Made by a program: the position numbers and the translations under genes
Assembly: GCA_035627835.1 (NCBI GenBank)
Contig: DASPKX010000147.1
Location: forward strand, 1 to 64,000
Source: DASPKX01 sp035627835
GTDB lineage: Bacteria; Verrucomicrobiota; Verrucomicrobiia; Limisphaerales; SXQI01
Length of the DNA: 64,000 nt
Direction of reading: 5' to 3'
Shown: positions 7,833 through 16,917 of the stretch, piece by piece
Numbering within the stretch: position 1 is the first letter of the stretch
How the letters are laid out: each line of letters begins with the position of its first letter
Notes under the pieces: model-generated
Told to the model about the DNA's origin: nothing
Database searches by the model: none
The model's input: the letters and a program-made list of their open reading frames with translations, nothing else

Positions 7833-8582
7833 ATGGCATCCGAAAGGCTCGATCAGGCCTTGGTTGATCGCGGCCTTTGCGAAAGCCGTGAGAAGGCCAA
7901 GCGCGCTATTCTTGCAGGAACCGTTCGCATCAACGGACAAACCGCCCGCAAAGCGAGTGATCCCGTGAGAGCGGGTGACCAGCTCAGCATCGATATCCCG
8001 GAGAAATTCGTCAGCCGCGGCGGGCACAAGCTGGAACATGCGCTGAATTACTTCCAGATCCAAGTCACAGGATTGCGCTGCATTGATGTGGGCGCATCGA
8101 CGGGCGGGTTCACCGATTGCCTGCTGCAGCATGGCGCTGCGCATGTGACCGCTGTCGATGTCGGCCAGGGGCAGCTCGCGTGGAAGCTGCGCCAGGATCC
8201 GCGAGTGCTGGTGATGGAGAAGACCAATGCGCGGCATCTCTCCCCTGCCCTGCTGCCGCAGCCATTTGTTCCGTATGACATCGCGGTGATTGATTGCTCC
8301 TTCATCTCGCTCGAGAAAATTCTCCCCCCCGCGATTGCGTTGGTGAAGCCAATGGGTAAACTCATCGCGCTGATAAAGCCGCAGTTCGAAGCTGGCAAAG
8401 CGGAAGTGGACAAAGGTGAAGGCGTCATCACAGATCCGGCAGTGCATGCCGAAGTTCTCGCGCGGCTCGAGCAGTTCGTGCGGACCGAGCTTCACCTTCA
8501 CTGGGTGGGTTTAACCGAATCCCCGCTGCTGGGGCCTGCTGGCAACAAAGAGTTTCTCGTTCTGATTGAAAACAAGAGCTAA
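7833..8582 (+). CDS. tlyA: TlyA family rRNA (cytidine-2'-O)-methyltransferase
   Basis: A 249-residue protein with an N-terminal S4 RNA-binding domain (RLDQALVDRGLCESREKAKRAI, residues 5-60) and an FtsJ/RrmJ-like SAM domain with the nucleotide-binding loop DVGASTGGFTDC at 85-96. The catalytic tetrad known from mycobacterial TlyA appears as K66, D154, K182 and E240. TlyA 2'-O-methylates C1409 of 16S rRNA and, in some types, C1920 of 23S rRNA; the type here is not decided. It lies 34 bp after the receiver-like gene, and its last bases overlap the start of the NAD kinase gene, so the two are translationally coupled. Older databases call the family hemolysin A, which is misleading. Confidence 0.93.
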   Translation: MASERLDQALVDRGLCESREKAKRAILAGTVRINGQTARKASDPVRAGDQLSIDIPEKFVSRGGHKLEHALNYFQIQVTGLRCIDVGASTGGFTDCLLQHGAAHVTAVDVGQGQLAWKLRQDPRVLVMEKTNARHLSPALLPQPFVPYDIAVIDCSFISLEKILPPAIALVKPMGKLIALIKPQFEAGKAEVDKGEGVITDPAVHAEVLARLEQFVRTELHLHWVGLTESPLLGPAGNKEFLVLIENKS

Positions 8583-9456
8583 ACAGTTTCGGAAAGTCGG
8601 CTTGTACGTGAGTCCGGAAAAAGGGGCAGCGCGCGAATTGCTGCAACGCGCGGCCAAGCTGATTGCCGCGGCTGGCAAACAAGCTCTCGCGGACGTCAGC
8701 ACCGCGCATCTGGCCGGGCTGAAGCTCAAAACGACGAAAACCTTGAGCGACCTGGCTGAAGCGGTGGACCTGCTGCTGGTTGTCGGCGGGGACGGCACGA
8801 TGCTGGGCGCAGCACGAGGCGTGAGCCACAGCAGCACACCTATTCTCGGCATCAACACAGGCGGGCTTGGGTTTCTGACGGAGGTTCAAGCGCAGCAGAT
8901 GGGGGCAGCTTTCAAGCAGCTCTGGGCCGGTGAATACGAGATTGAAGAGCGCTCGCTGATTCACGCCATTGGGAGCGCGGCTGGGCATCCTATTTCGCTG
9001 ATTGCGCTGAATGACTTTGTTATCAGCCGCGGCGCGGTGTCGCGCTTGATTGAACTGGACGTGTTCATCAACGAGCAAAGCCTCACGCGGTATCGTTGCG
9101 ATGGATTGATCATCAGCTCACCCACCGGCTCCACAGCGTACTCGCTGGCGGCAGGCGGCGCAGTCGTCAGTCCCGACGCAGAGGTGCTCACGCTGACTCC
9201 TATTTGCCCGCACACGCTCTCGAATCGCTCGGTGATCGTGCGGCTCGATGCGGTGGTGCGGATTGAGGCGCTCAGCGGGAAAGTGGACATGTTCCTGACG
9301 GCGGATGGGCAAGAGCAACTCGCATTGCAGTCCGGAGATTCCATCACCATCCGGCAAAGTGATCGCTCCGTTCGTTTGGTGCGGTTGCCAGGAAGCTCTT
9401 TCTTTGACACTTTGCGGCAGAAGTTGAACTGGCGCGGCTCTCACGTGACCCATTGA
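8566..9456 (+). CDS. nadK: NAD kinase
   Basis: A 296-residue NAD(+) kinase, which makes NADP from NAD using ATP or polyphosphate. The family motif GGDGT is at residues 74-78, followed by GINTGGLGFLTEV and the conserved YRCDGLIISSPTGSTAYSLAAGG in the C-terminal beta-sandwich domain. Size is normal. The start is a TTG at 8566 that overlaps the last 17 bases of tlyA. No ATG or GTG gives a better N-terminus before the first strand VGLYVSPEKG, though a slightly later start cannot be excluded. tlyA-nadK adjacency is widespread in bacteria and supports both calls. Confidence 0.95.
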   Translation: MKTRAKQFRKVGLYVSPEKGAARELLQRAAKLIAAAGKQALADVSTAHLAGLKLKTTKTLSDLAEAVDLLLVVGGDGTMLGAARGVSHSSTPILGINTGGLGFLTEVQAQQMGAAFKQLWAGEYEIEERSLIHAIGSAAGHPISLIALNDFVISRGAVSRLIELDVFINEQSLTRYRCDGLIISSPTGSTAYSLAAGGAVVSPDAEVLTLTPICPHTLSNRSVIVRLDAVVRIEALSGKVDMFLTADGQEQLALQSGDSITIRQSDRSVRLVRLPGSSFFDTLRQKLNWRGSHVTH

Positions 9457-9457
9457 T

Positions 9458-10525
9458 ATGATCCGCTTAAAAGATATAGCTGCAGCAGCTGGCGTGTCGG
9501 TGATGACCGTCTCGAAGGTGCTGCGTGACGCGCCGGACATCTCAGCGGCCACGAAGATCAAGATCCGCCAGTTGGCGGAGCAAATGGGGTACGTGCCCGA
9601 CACGATGGCCCAAAGCCTGCGCACACGGACCACGAAGTTGTTCGGTCTGGTCATCCCCGCCGCCACCAACCAGAACTTCGCCCGCGTGATCATGGCAATC
9701 GAAGAGCAGGCCTACGAGCTGGGCTTCGATGTCATCCTTGCGCACACGCTCAATGATGAGAGACGCGAAGAAACCGTCATTCGCAAACTGCTCGCGCGGC
9801 GCGTGCATGGGTTGTTCATCGTGCCTGTTTACCGCCTCGCGCCGGAAGTGCCTATTTACAAGGAATTGGCTGAGCGCAAAGTCCCGACGATCATCCTTGG
9901 GCATCGCGCGCCGTTCTGCGGACACTTCCCTGCGGTTGAAAGCGACGACCTCACGGGCAGCTATCAACTGACTCAGCATCTCATCCAGGAAGGCCACCGC
10001 AGGATTGCTTACCTGAGCGGGCCGGTTTACGCGCCTGCGGCCACTGAGCGAATTGAAGGTTATCGCCGCGCGCTGCGCGAAGCGCACATTTTCCCTGACG
10101 ACCGGCTGGTTTACTCCGCGGGCAACACTCTGGAAGAAGGCGAAGCGGTCGCGCGGCTGCTGCTGAAAGAGCGTCCGGACATCACGGCGATCCAAGCCTT
10201 CAATGACACCGTCGCGGTCGGCGTTTGCTCTGTGTTGAAGAAGGAAGGGATCCGCATCCCGGAAGACATTTCCGTGGTCGGTTTCGGCAACATTCTACTC
10301 GCGGAATATGGATGCGTCCCGCTCACCACCGCGCGCCAGCCGAAGCAGCGCATGGGGCGGGCTGCGGTGGGTATGATGACGAAGCTGCTGGCCTCTCAGC
10401 AGGTGGACACGCAACGGCTGCCGACACCGATCATTGCGCGCTCCAGCACCGCGACTCCGCCTCCGACACCGGTGTTTCAGCGGAATGCGGAACCACCGAC
10501 TGAGGCCGCTCCAGACCAGGAGTGA
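9458..10525 (+). CDS. LacI family transcriptional regulator
   Basis: A 355-residue regulator. Residues 1-50 are a LacI helix-turn-helix with hinge (RLKDIAAAAGVSVMTVSKVL, then MAQSLRTRTTKLFGLVIP), followed by a periplasmic-binding-protein-like effector domain with GHRRIAYLSG and ISVVGFG. It starts one base after the nadK stop, so it is read with the pilT-nadK run. The last ~20 codons are a Pro/Thr-rich tail (TATPPPTPVFQ) that overlaps the end of the convergent BioF-like gene by 49 bp. The ligand and operators cannot be read from sequence; no sugar catabolic genes are adjacent, so autoregulation or distant targets are likely. Confidence 0.93.
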   Translation: MIRLKDIAAAAGVSVMTVSKVLRDAPDISAATKIKIRQLAEQMGYVPDTMAQSLRTRTTKLFGLVIPAATNQNFARVIMAIEEQAYELGFDVILAHTLNDERREETVIRKLLARRVHGLFIVPVYRLAPEVPIYKELAERKVPTIILGHRAPFCGHFPAVESDDLTGSYQLTQHLIQEGHRRIAYLSGPVYAPAATERIEGYRRALREAHIFPDDRLVYSAGNTLEEGEAVARLLLKERPDITAIQAFNDTVAVGVCSVLKKEGIRIPEDISVVGFGNILLAEYGCVPLTTARQPKQRMGRAAVGMMTKLLASQQVDTQRLPTPIIARSSTATPPPTPVFQRNAEPPTEAAPDQE

Positions 10526-11658
10526 AGCTCTTTCGCCAACTGAGACAACTGTTCTAAAGAGTGCCGTGCTGTCAGAGTGACCCGCAGCCGAGCCTGACCG
10601 CGTTTTACCGTTGGATAACGAATCGCAGGAACGAGCATTCCTTTGTCCCAAAGCGCCTGGGCGGCAGCTAACGCGCGTTGCTCATCCCCCAGCAGAATGG
10701 GAACGATCGGGCTGGCAGCTCGGATATCAAGCTCGCGCGCAAATCGTTCTATACGCTCCCACAGCAGCGCATTTAACTGAGCCCCTTCATCGCTCGCGAG
10801 CAACTGCAAACCAGCGGAAGCTGCCGCAGCCGCAGCGGGGACAGGGGCAGTCGAGAAGATGAAGGATCGAGCCTTGTTGATGAGAAGGTCGATGAGCTTC
10901 CGGGAACCGGCGATGTATCCGCCTGACGCACCCACAGCTTTGCCAAGGGTCCCCATCTGCACCTCCACCTGATTGGTGAGCCCGGCCTGCTGGATGAGCC
11001 CCGCTCGCCTCTGACCGAACACGCCAGTGGCATGCGCTTCATCCACCATTAACCACGCGCCATGCTTCGCCTTAAGCGCAACCAACTCGGTGAGTGGCGC
11101 GAGATCGCCATCCATGGAGAAGACGCTTTCGGTGACAATCAGCGTGCGGCCATTCGCCTTTTCCTGATTCAGGATCGTTTCAAGCGAGTTGAGGTCATTA
11201 TGGCGGAAGACGCGGAGTTCAGCGCCGCTCAATCGGCAGGCATCCACGATCGAAGCATGAACGAGGCGATCAACAATCACTCGGTCCGAGCTGGAGAGGA
11301 GCGCTGGAATGCAACCGACAGCAGTGGCGTAGCCAGTGGAAAAAGAGAGCGCGGCTTCAACGCCTTTGAACGCAGCAATAGCTTCATCCAATTGGTGGTG
11401 CGGCTGCAATGAGCCGCAGATCAAACGCGAAGCCCCGGCCCCCGCGCCGTAATCGCGAACCGCCCGCTGGGCGGCTTCCACCAAGGTTTGATGCGTGGCT
11501 AAACCGAGGTAATCATTGGAGGAGAAGTTAAGAACGGGTCGCCCGTTGATCGTCAGTTCGACGCCCTGGGCTGAGTCGATTTGCCGCAACGAGCGCGTCA
11601 GTTTCGCTTCGCGGATGCGACCCAGCTCCGCTTCAAGATGATCCTCAAACGCGTTCAT
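10477..11658 (-). CDS. bioF: 8-amino-7-oxononanoate synthase / alpha-oxoamine synthase
   Basis: A 393-residue PLP enzyme of the alpha-oxoamine synthase family. SSNDYLGL lies at 46-53, VDEAHATGVFG at about 205-215, and the PLP lysine is K240 in TLGKAVGASGGY. BioF condenses pimeloyl-ACP/CoA with alanine in biotin synthesis; glycine C-acetyltransferase and serine palmitoyltransferase share the fold, so the substrate is inferred. I chose ATG at 11658 (MNAFEDHLEAEL) over an upstream ATG at 11754 because family members start this way. That start overlaps the acyltransferase gene by 14 bases, implying coupling. Being last in a lipid A operon rather than in a bio cluster is notable. The 3' end overlaps the convergent lacI-type gene. 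Confidence 0.85.
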   Translation of the reverse strand: MNAFEDHLEAELGRIREAKLTRSLRQIDSAQGVELTINGRPVLNFSSNDYLGLATHQTLVEAAQRAVRDYGAGAGASRLICGSLQPHHQLDEAIAAFKGVEAALSFSTGYATAVGCIPALLSSSDRVIVDRLVHASIVDACRLSGAELRVFRHNDLNSLETILNQEKANGRTLIVTESVFSMDGDLAPLTELVALKAKHGAWLMVDEAHATGVFGQRRAGLIQQAGLTNQVEVQMGTLGKAVGASGGYIAGSRKLIDLLINKARSFIFSTAPVPAAAAAASAGLQLLASDEGAQLNALLWERIERFARELDIRAASPIVPILLGDEQRALAAAQALWDKGMLVPAIRYPTVKRGQARLRVTLTARHSLEQLSQLAKELHSWSGAASVGGSAFR

Positions 11659-12562
11659 CCGCAGCGACGGAAAGAAGTTGGCGCTTCTCTGGCGGCTTCC
11701 ACCGTTTGTGAACCCAGAACCAATTGGCAGGATCGCGCCGGACGGCAGCTTCAAGATGGGCGTTCACCTCGGACATCACGTCGGCCGTTTTTCGCGGCTC
11801 ACCATCCGCAGTGTGCAACGCGATTTCGGGGCCGACCTCAATGCGCCAGTGGGCGAGCTTCGTCCGGTAGCAGATGGCGCTGAAGAGGCGCGCGTCATAG
11901 CGAAGGGCGAGGACAGCGGGAGCGGTCGAGGTTGAGCAGGAACGGCCGAAGAACGGAACCCAGACGCCACTGCGGCCGGCATGCTGATCGGAGAGCAACC
12001 CGATCATGACGCGGCCTTTATTCATGGCGGTTTTTAAAGCGTCTGCATCTGTTCGGCGTTCGAAGAAGACGCAATGGGATTTAGAGCGAAGCTCCTGCAT
12101 GAGGCGAGTGAGCGCGGGTTGCCGGAGAGCGCGATAGGTGGTGGCAAAAGTGTATTCGCCCACCTTGAAGTTGGCCCGGGCGTAGAGTTCGAAGTTGCCA
12201 AAATGGCCGATGGCCACGACCAGGTTCTGCCCTCGGGCGGCATACGGAGCGAGCGGTTCAACTCCAACTGTCTCGAGGCGTTCCGCGACTGCGGCCTCAC
12301 TCATGAAAGCGGTCTTTATGGCGCAGCAATAATTCTCTCCAAGCCGCTTAAAATTCTCGCGGGCCAGGGCGCGGATTTCCGCTTCTGTTCGCTCCCCTTG
12401 AAAGGCGGCTGTGAGGTTGTTCAACGCTACCTTCCGATGCCGCGCATCCAGGGTGTAAGCAATTGCCCCGAGCGCTCTGCCGATGCGGGCGACCAGATCG
12501 AGCGGTAGCATGGAGATGCCGCCGATGATGATTCGAACTGTCCAATAGAGAAGAAAGTCCAT
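11645..12562 (-). CDS. Lipid A biosynthesis acyltransferase (LpxL/HtrB family)
   Basis: A 305-residue membrane-associated acyltransferase starting MDFLLYWTVRIIIGGISML, with an N-terminal membrane anchor and the catalytic H-X4-E motif GHFGNFE (H120, E125). The later LLSDQHAGRSGVWVPFFGR is the second conserved block of the family. These enzymes add secondary acyl chains to Kdo2-lipid IVA at the inner membrane. The ATG at 12562 lies 2 bases after the lpxK stop; an ATG 10 codons upstream would overlap lpxK. Its place between lpxK and the BioF-like gene supports a role in lipid A. Whether it is the lauroyl or myristoyl type cannot be told. Confidence 0.88.
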   Translation of the reverse strand: MDFLLYWTVRIIIGGISMLPLDLVARIGRALGAIAYTLDARHRKVALNNLTAAFQGERTEAEIRALARENFKRLGENYCCAIKTAFMSEAAVAERLETVGVEPLAPYAARGQNLVVAIGHFGNFELYARANFKVGEYTFATTYRALRQPALTRLMQELRSKSHCVFFERRTDADALKTAMNKGRVMIGLLSDQHAGRSGVWVPFFGRSCSTSTAPAVLALRYDARLFSAICYRTKLAHWRIEVGPEIALHTADGEPRKTADVMSEVNAHLEAAVRRDPANWFWVHKRWKPPEKRQLLSVAADERV

Positions 12563-12564
12563 GC

Positions 12565-13737
12565 TTACCGGAAGCAGATTTGGCGCACGCAATCCTGAAA
12601 GTCGGTGGCACCTTTCAGTATCTTGATCTCGACACGCATGAAGTAAAACGGGAGATCCCGTCGATCAATTTTAGGGAACCGGACGGCGTCCTTTTGGGTG
12701 GTGACGATGATCTGAGCCTGCCGCTTCTTGCTGCGGTTAATGACGTTCAGAATCTCCTGCTGGCTGAAGCGATGATGATCGGCGAAGCGCTTTGTGTAGA
12801 CGACTTCTGCCCCGAGCTTCTTGAGGCTGTTCTCAAAGCTTTCCGGCTGGGCGATGCCGCTCAAGGTGGCGACTCGCTTGCCGACGAGGAACTCCAATCC
12901 CTGGCGCTCACCGGTGAATACATCTTCGAAGTAAAGAGGCTCATGAATGCACTCGATGATCCCGGCAGTGGGATTGAGTTGCGTGATCCGCTTGCGCAAA
13001 GCCGTTGTGTCACCACCTGTCTTGGTAATGAAGATCGTGCTGGCACGGGCCAAGTGCGGCGGCGGCTCCCGGAGGGTTCCGCGGGGAAGCATGTGCTCGT
13101 TGCCGAACGGCTGCTGGTAATCGATGAGCACGATGTCCCGCCGGCGGCCACGCAGCTTCCAATATTGAAAACCATCGTCGAGCAGCAGCGTGTCGCAGCC
13201 AAAGCGCTCGATGGCGTAACGGCCGCTCTTCACGCGATCCTTATCCACGAGCACCACCACGTTCTTGAGATTGCTGGCGAGCATGTAGGGCTCGTCGCCC
13301 GCAGTTTCGGAATCGAGCAACAGGTTCTTGCCATCGGAGACCACGCGGGGCGGGGAGCTTTCGTGGCGAAAGAGGAGTTTGTCCTTCAACCGTTTGGAAA
13401 TTGGCGGCGGCTTGGACCGATAACCACGGGAGAGGATGGCGACGTGGCGGCCCTGGGCCTGAAGTTCGCGGGCGAATTTTTCCACGACCGGCGTTTTGCC
13501 GGTGCCGCCTACGGTCAAGTTGCCGATGGCAATCACCTGCACGCCAAGGGTTGAGTCGCGCAGGATGCGGGCGTCGTAGAGAAATTTGCGAACCTTAACC
13601 GCGACCGTGAAGACCTTGGAGAGCGAGAAAAGAACAGCTCGGGCCACCTGCGCCTTGCCGTCCTGACGGTCCCCGAGGATGACTTCGAGAACGAACGTCT
13701 CGAAGTTTTCCACACGGTTCCGGAGTTGCTCACGCAT
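12565..13737 (-). CDS. lpxK: Tetraacyldisaccharide 4'-kinase
   Basis: A 390-residue kinase that phosphorylates the 4' position of the lipid A disaccharide. The N-terminal membrane-proximal segment is followed by IAIGNLTVGGTGKTPVV with the P-loop at residues 77-83, then AILSRGYRSK and DTLLLDDGFQYWKLRGRRRDIVLIDY, all standard LpxK blocks. The length is slightly over the usual 330-350 because of a longer N-terminus. It is the first gene of a three-gene - strand unit with the acyltransferase and the BioF-like gene and is divergent from rimO, with a 139-bp shared promoter region. It shows that this organism makes lipid A. Confidence 0.94.
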   Translation of the reverse strand: MREQLRNRVENFETFVLEVILGDRQDGKAQVARAVLFSLSKVFTVAVKVRKFLYDARILRDSTLGVQVIAIGNLTVGGTGKTPVVEKFARELQAQGRHVAILSRGYRSKPPPISKRLKDKLLFRHESSPPRVVSDGKNLLLDSETAGDEPYMLASNLKNVVVLVDKDRVKSGRYAIERFGCDTLLLDDGFQYWKLRGRRRDIVLIDYQQPFGNEHMLPRGTLREPPPHLARASTIFITKTGGDTTALRKRITQLNPTAGIIECIHEPLYFEDVFTGERQGLEFLVGKRVATLSGIAQPESFENSLKKLGAEVVYTKRFADHHRFSQQEILNVINRSKKRQAQIIVTTQKDAVRFPKIDRRDLPFYFMRVEIKILKGATDFQDCVRQICFR

Positions 13738-13876
13738 CGGTCCGGTATCTAAGGAGTTTCGGGAGGGCGAAGCAAGGAACGATGCGCCCAGCAGGGGTCA
13801 AACAGGGGTGGTGCAAAAATCGCCTAATCACCCTCGATTATTGTGAAAGGAGCGCTATCTTCTCGGCTCGTTTCGC

Positions 13877-15535
13877 GTGAACAAAACTGAACAACGCCCT
13901 GTGCGGGTCGGGATGGTGGCTCTTGGCTGCGCCAAGAACCTGGTCGATGCCGAGATTATGCTTGGATCCCTCATGAAAGAGGGAATGGAACTGACCAACG
14001 ACGCTGCCAGCGCTGACGTGCTGATCGTCAATACCTGCTCCTTCATCGACGCGGCGCAGGAGGAAAGCGTGGACACCATCCTGGAGTCCGACGCACTGCG
14101 CGCGGCTCACAATCGAGGCCAGGGCTTGATCGTATCCGGCTGCCTGCCCCAACGCTTCCGCGACGAGCTTCCAAAGCTGCTCCCGGAAGTCGATGCATTC
14201 ATGGGTGTGGACCAGGTGGCGCAAGCGCCTGAGATCGTGCGGCAAGCGTTGGCGCATCGTTCGCTGCGGCTGGAAGGCGCGGAGACGCCGAAGAGCAAAG
14301 GCAAAAAGAAGATCGTTCAGAAGCTCGAGGAGCTGAACAAAGCCAAGCCGACAGACCATGAAGTTGAGGAAAGTCTTCGGGGGACGGATAAATTCGGCAA
14401 CACTAAGAAGGTTCTCGCTCCTTTAGCCCCGATCGTTGAGGTCAACCAACGCCCCACTTTCATCCCTGATTTCGGCACGCCACGCTTCCGCCTGACGCCA
14501 GCTCATTTTGCTTACGTGAAGATTGCCGAAGGGTGCAATCACCCTTGCAGCTTCTGCATCATTCCCCGCATGCGTGGCGGGCATCGCAGCCGAGCGCTGC
14601 CGGACATTGTGCAGGAAGTGCGTGAACTGGTGGCCCAAGGAGTAAAGGAGATCAACCTGATCTCGCAGGACTCCACGTATTACGGATTGGACTTTAGGCC
14701 GAATCGGACTGGCTCTATTGCGGCTCCCGACAAGTTCCGGGAAGCAGCATTGGCTCTTCCGAGCGACACACCGACCCTTTGCACGTTGCTCCGCGAACTG
14801 AATGCGATTCCGGGCGACTTCTGGATCCGCCTCCTCTACACGCATCCGGCGCATTGGACGGACGAACTCATTCGCACTATCGCCGAATGCCCCAAGGTCG
14901 TTCGCTATATCGATATGCCTTTGCAGCATATCCATGGAACGATGCTGGAGCGGATGCGCCGCGAAACATCGCAGCAGTATATCGTGGACCTGATCGCCAA
15001 AATCCGAGCGGGAATCCCGAACATTGCTATTCGCACCACGTTCATCGTTGGGTTTCCTGGGGAAACGGAAGAATACTTCCAGACCCTGCTGCAGTTCATC
15101 ACTGAAACGAAGTTCGAGCGCCTTGGTGTGTTTACATACTCGCAGGAAAGCGGAACACGCGCCGCCAGCATGGCTCAGCAAATTCCAGACAAAGTGAAGC
15201 AGCGGCGCAAAGACCTCGCGATGGCCGCACAACGCAAGATCGCGGAGGAAGTTTCCAACCGCTTTGTCGGACGCACGGTGAAAGCCCTTGTGGAGAAAGC
15301 CGCGACTGCTGAAGACCTTAGCGGCGCGAATGTTTCCTCATGGGAGCATGGTCTGATTCGCGATCAACAACCGGAACGCGCGTTGAAAGGCAAATACCTC
15401 GTCGCGCGTGGGGAAGCAGATGCGCCGGATATCGACGGTCGCATCTACGTTCGCGGCAAAGTTCCTATTGGTGAGTTCGCAATGCTCAAGATCATTGGCC
15501 ATACGGCCTATGATTTGATTGCGGAACCGGCTTAA
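13877..15535 (+). CDS. rimO: Ribosomal protein S12 methylthiotransferase RimO
   Basis: A radical-SAM methylthiotransferase for Asp of ribosomal protein S12. The N-terminal UPF0004 domain has cluster cysteines C18, C54 and C89; the radical SAM motif CNHPCSFC gives C220, C224 and C227; a TRAM domain closes the protein (YLVARGEADAPDIDGRIYV). VALGCAKNLVDAE distinguishes RimO from MiaB. At 552 residues it is about 100 longer than usual: a Lys-rich insert at about 132-200 separates the two domains, and a second insert follows YYGLDF at about 275. The start is GTG at 13877; no strong Shine-Dalgarno is at the right distance. Confidence 0.95.
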   Translation: MNKTEQRPVRVGMVALGCAKNLVDAEIMLGSLMKEGMELTNDAASADVLIVNTCSFIDAAQEESVDTILESDALRAAHNRGQGLIVSGCLPQRFRDELPKLLPEVDAFMGVDQVAQAPEIVRQALAHRSLRLEGAETPKSKGKKKIVQKLEELNKAKPTDHEVEESLRGTDKFGNTKKVLAPLAPIVEVNQRPTFIPDFGTPRFRLTPAHFAYVKIAEGCNHPCSFCIIPRMRGGHRSRALPDIVQEVRELVAQGVKEINLISQDSTYYGLDFRPNRTGSIAAPDKFREAALALPSDTPTLCTLLRELNAIPGDFWIRLLYTHPAHWTDELIRTIAECPKVVRYIDMPLQHIHGTMLERMRRETSQQYIVDLIAKIRAGIPNIAIRTTFIVGFPGETEEYFQTLLQFITETKFERLGVFTYSQESGTRAASMAQQIPDKVKQRRKDLAMAAQRKIAEEVSNRFVGRTVKALVEKAATAEDLSGANVSSWEHGLIRDQQPERALKGKYLVARGEADAPDIDGRIYVRGKVPIGEFAMLKIIGHTAYDLIAEPA

Positions 15536-15545
15536 GAAGGATACC

Positions 15546-15568
15546 CCCGGTCGGTGACCGGGCTTTCA
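15546..15568 (+). terminator. Candidate terminator after rimO
   Basis: CCCGGTC-GGT-GACCGGG forms a 7-bp GC-rich stem with a 3-base loop 11 bases after the rimO stop, followed by CTTTC. The T run is weak, so it may be only partly Rho-independent. Confidence 0.5.
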
Positions 15569-15596
15569 GAAGCCGGGCCGCGAGTGCGCCACGCTA

Positions 15597-16766
15597 CTAG
15601 TCGTCGTGCTTCTTTTTCTTTCGCTCCTTGCGCTCTGAGCTGGTTTCCACGTGCTCGGATTGGCGCAAGCTGCGGGGACGGTCAGGGTCGCGATCTCTAT
15701 TTTCCCGCGCATAGCCGCTTTCTTCCTCTCGGGACGATCTCTTGATGGGGCCCTGGTGGAACCGATCGATATGCTCGCGCATATCACCGAAGCGTCCTGC
15801 TTCACGAGCGTACGGCCGTTGCCGCTCCCAATTGGTTTCACTGTGCGGATACGAAGGCTGCCCTTCGCGACCGATGTAGTATGGGTCGTTGTAATGCGCC
15901 TCCTCATCACGGCGACGGCGATGCTCCCGCTCGCGCGATTCCTCGAATTCCTCCCCGCGGTTGGTGTTCCAGCCTCCCTGGTATGCGCCACCGCCCTGCC
16001 GCTCGGTCCAGCGCTCCCCTTCCCTGCCCCAGCCGCCTTCGCCGAGGCCGCGCTCGTAAGTGTCGCGGTTGCGCTCAGGGGGGCGTCGCGACTCGAAGCG
16101 TTCGTAATCGTGGCCGCGGTCGTCCTGCTCCCAACCTCCTTCCTGGCGGCGACGCTCCTGCGGCCATCCACCATACTGGCTTGGGCCGCTGCTCCTGTAG
16201 TCACGGTCCGGTCGGCGTGAGTCGTCGCGATAGTGATCACGAGACGGATCGCGGCCGTGCTGAGATTCATAACGCTCGCGGGAGCCGCGATCCTCGCGAT
16301 ACGGCCCACCCTGCTGTGAGCGCAGTTCTCCCCGGCGGCCTTCTTCCTGCGCGCGGCGCCACTCGCGTTCATCGTGCTGGCCCCAGCCTTGATTCTGCTC
16401 TCCGGCCCAACGTCCGTGCTGGTTGCTGCGGAACTGCTGGTTCTCCTCAGGGTCGCGGCGGCGGGCCCATTGGCCGCCGTGCTCGCCTATGCCATTCTGC
16501 GCGCGCCAACGCTCTTCCTCATAATCGCGCTCGCGCCCGCGCTCGGGTTCGCGTTCTGGAGGACGGCTGGAGCGAAAGGTGGATTGATAGCGCTCCGGGC
16601 CGTTGCCGCGCTCCCAACTTTCATTGCCAACGCCGCCATAATCGCGCTCGCGGCTGCCTTCCCCGCGGAAAGCTTCGCGGCCATATTCCCGGTGGCGGCG
16701 TTCATCTACATCCTCGCGGCGCCGGTTGGATGGACGCCGATTACCCTCATAACGATCTTCGCTCAC
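15597..16766 (-). CDS. Disordered Arg/Glu/Gly-rich protein with regularly spaced aromatics
   Basis: A 389-residue protein composed almost entirely of R, E, G, D, Q, S, Y and W, with no hydrophobic core and no Cys. Trp occurs twelve times, usually next to Gly or Arg (GGWGRE, GRWAGE, YGGWPQ), and Tyr mostly in RDY/RYE contexts. The C-terminus is KERKKKKHDD. The strand choice is supported by AGGAGG eight bases upstream of a GTG start at 16766; long ORFs on the + strand are mirror shadows of the Arg codons. It resembles hydrophilin or low-complexity RNA-binding proteins in composition, but I know no family for it. It stands alone downstream of (convergent to) rimO. Confidence 0.65.
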   Translation of the reverse strand: MSEDRYEGNRRPSNRRREDVDERRHREYGREAFRGEGSRERDYGGVGNESWERGNGPERYQSTFRSSRPPEREPERGRERDYEEERWRAQNGIGEHGGQWARRRDPEENQQFRSNQHGRWAGEQNQGWGQHDEREWRRAQEEGRRGELRSQQGGPYREDRGSRERYESQHGRDPSRDHYRDDSRRPDRDYRSSGPSQYGGWPQERRRQEGGWEQDDRGHDYERFESRRPPERNRDTYERGLGEGGWGREGERWTERQGGGAYQGGWNTNRGEEFEESREREHRRRRDEEAHYNDPYYIGREGQPSYPHSETNWERQRPYAREAGRFGDMREHIDRFHQGPIKRSSREEESGYARENRDRDPDRPRSLRQSEHVETSSERKERKKKKHDD

Positions 16767-16917
16767 GATAGAATCCTCCTGCCGAAAACCTAATTCTCGA
16801 ACGGGAGGATGCTATGGGGATTTAGTCCCCTTTACGGTTACGTGATTCCTGTAGGGCCTGAGGAAGGGCCCGCAGCTGCGCAGGCTTTCGCAGATTAAAA
16901 ATCCGGCAGGACTTATG

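Noticed and set aside
15651..16771. Three ORFs on the + strand, some hydrophobic and membrane-like
   Set aside because: They mirror the Arg/Glu/Gly codons of the - strand disordered protein gene, which has AGGAGG and a proper start. The apparent membrane segments are artefacts of reading GCG/CTC complements.
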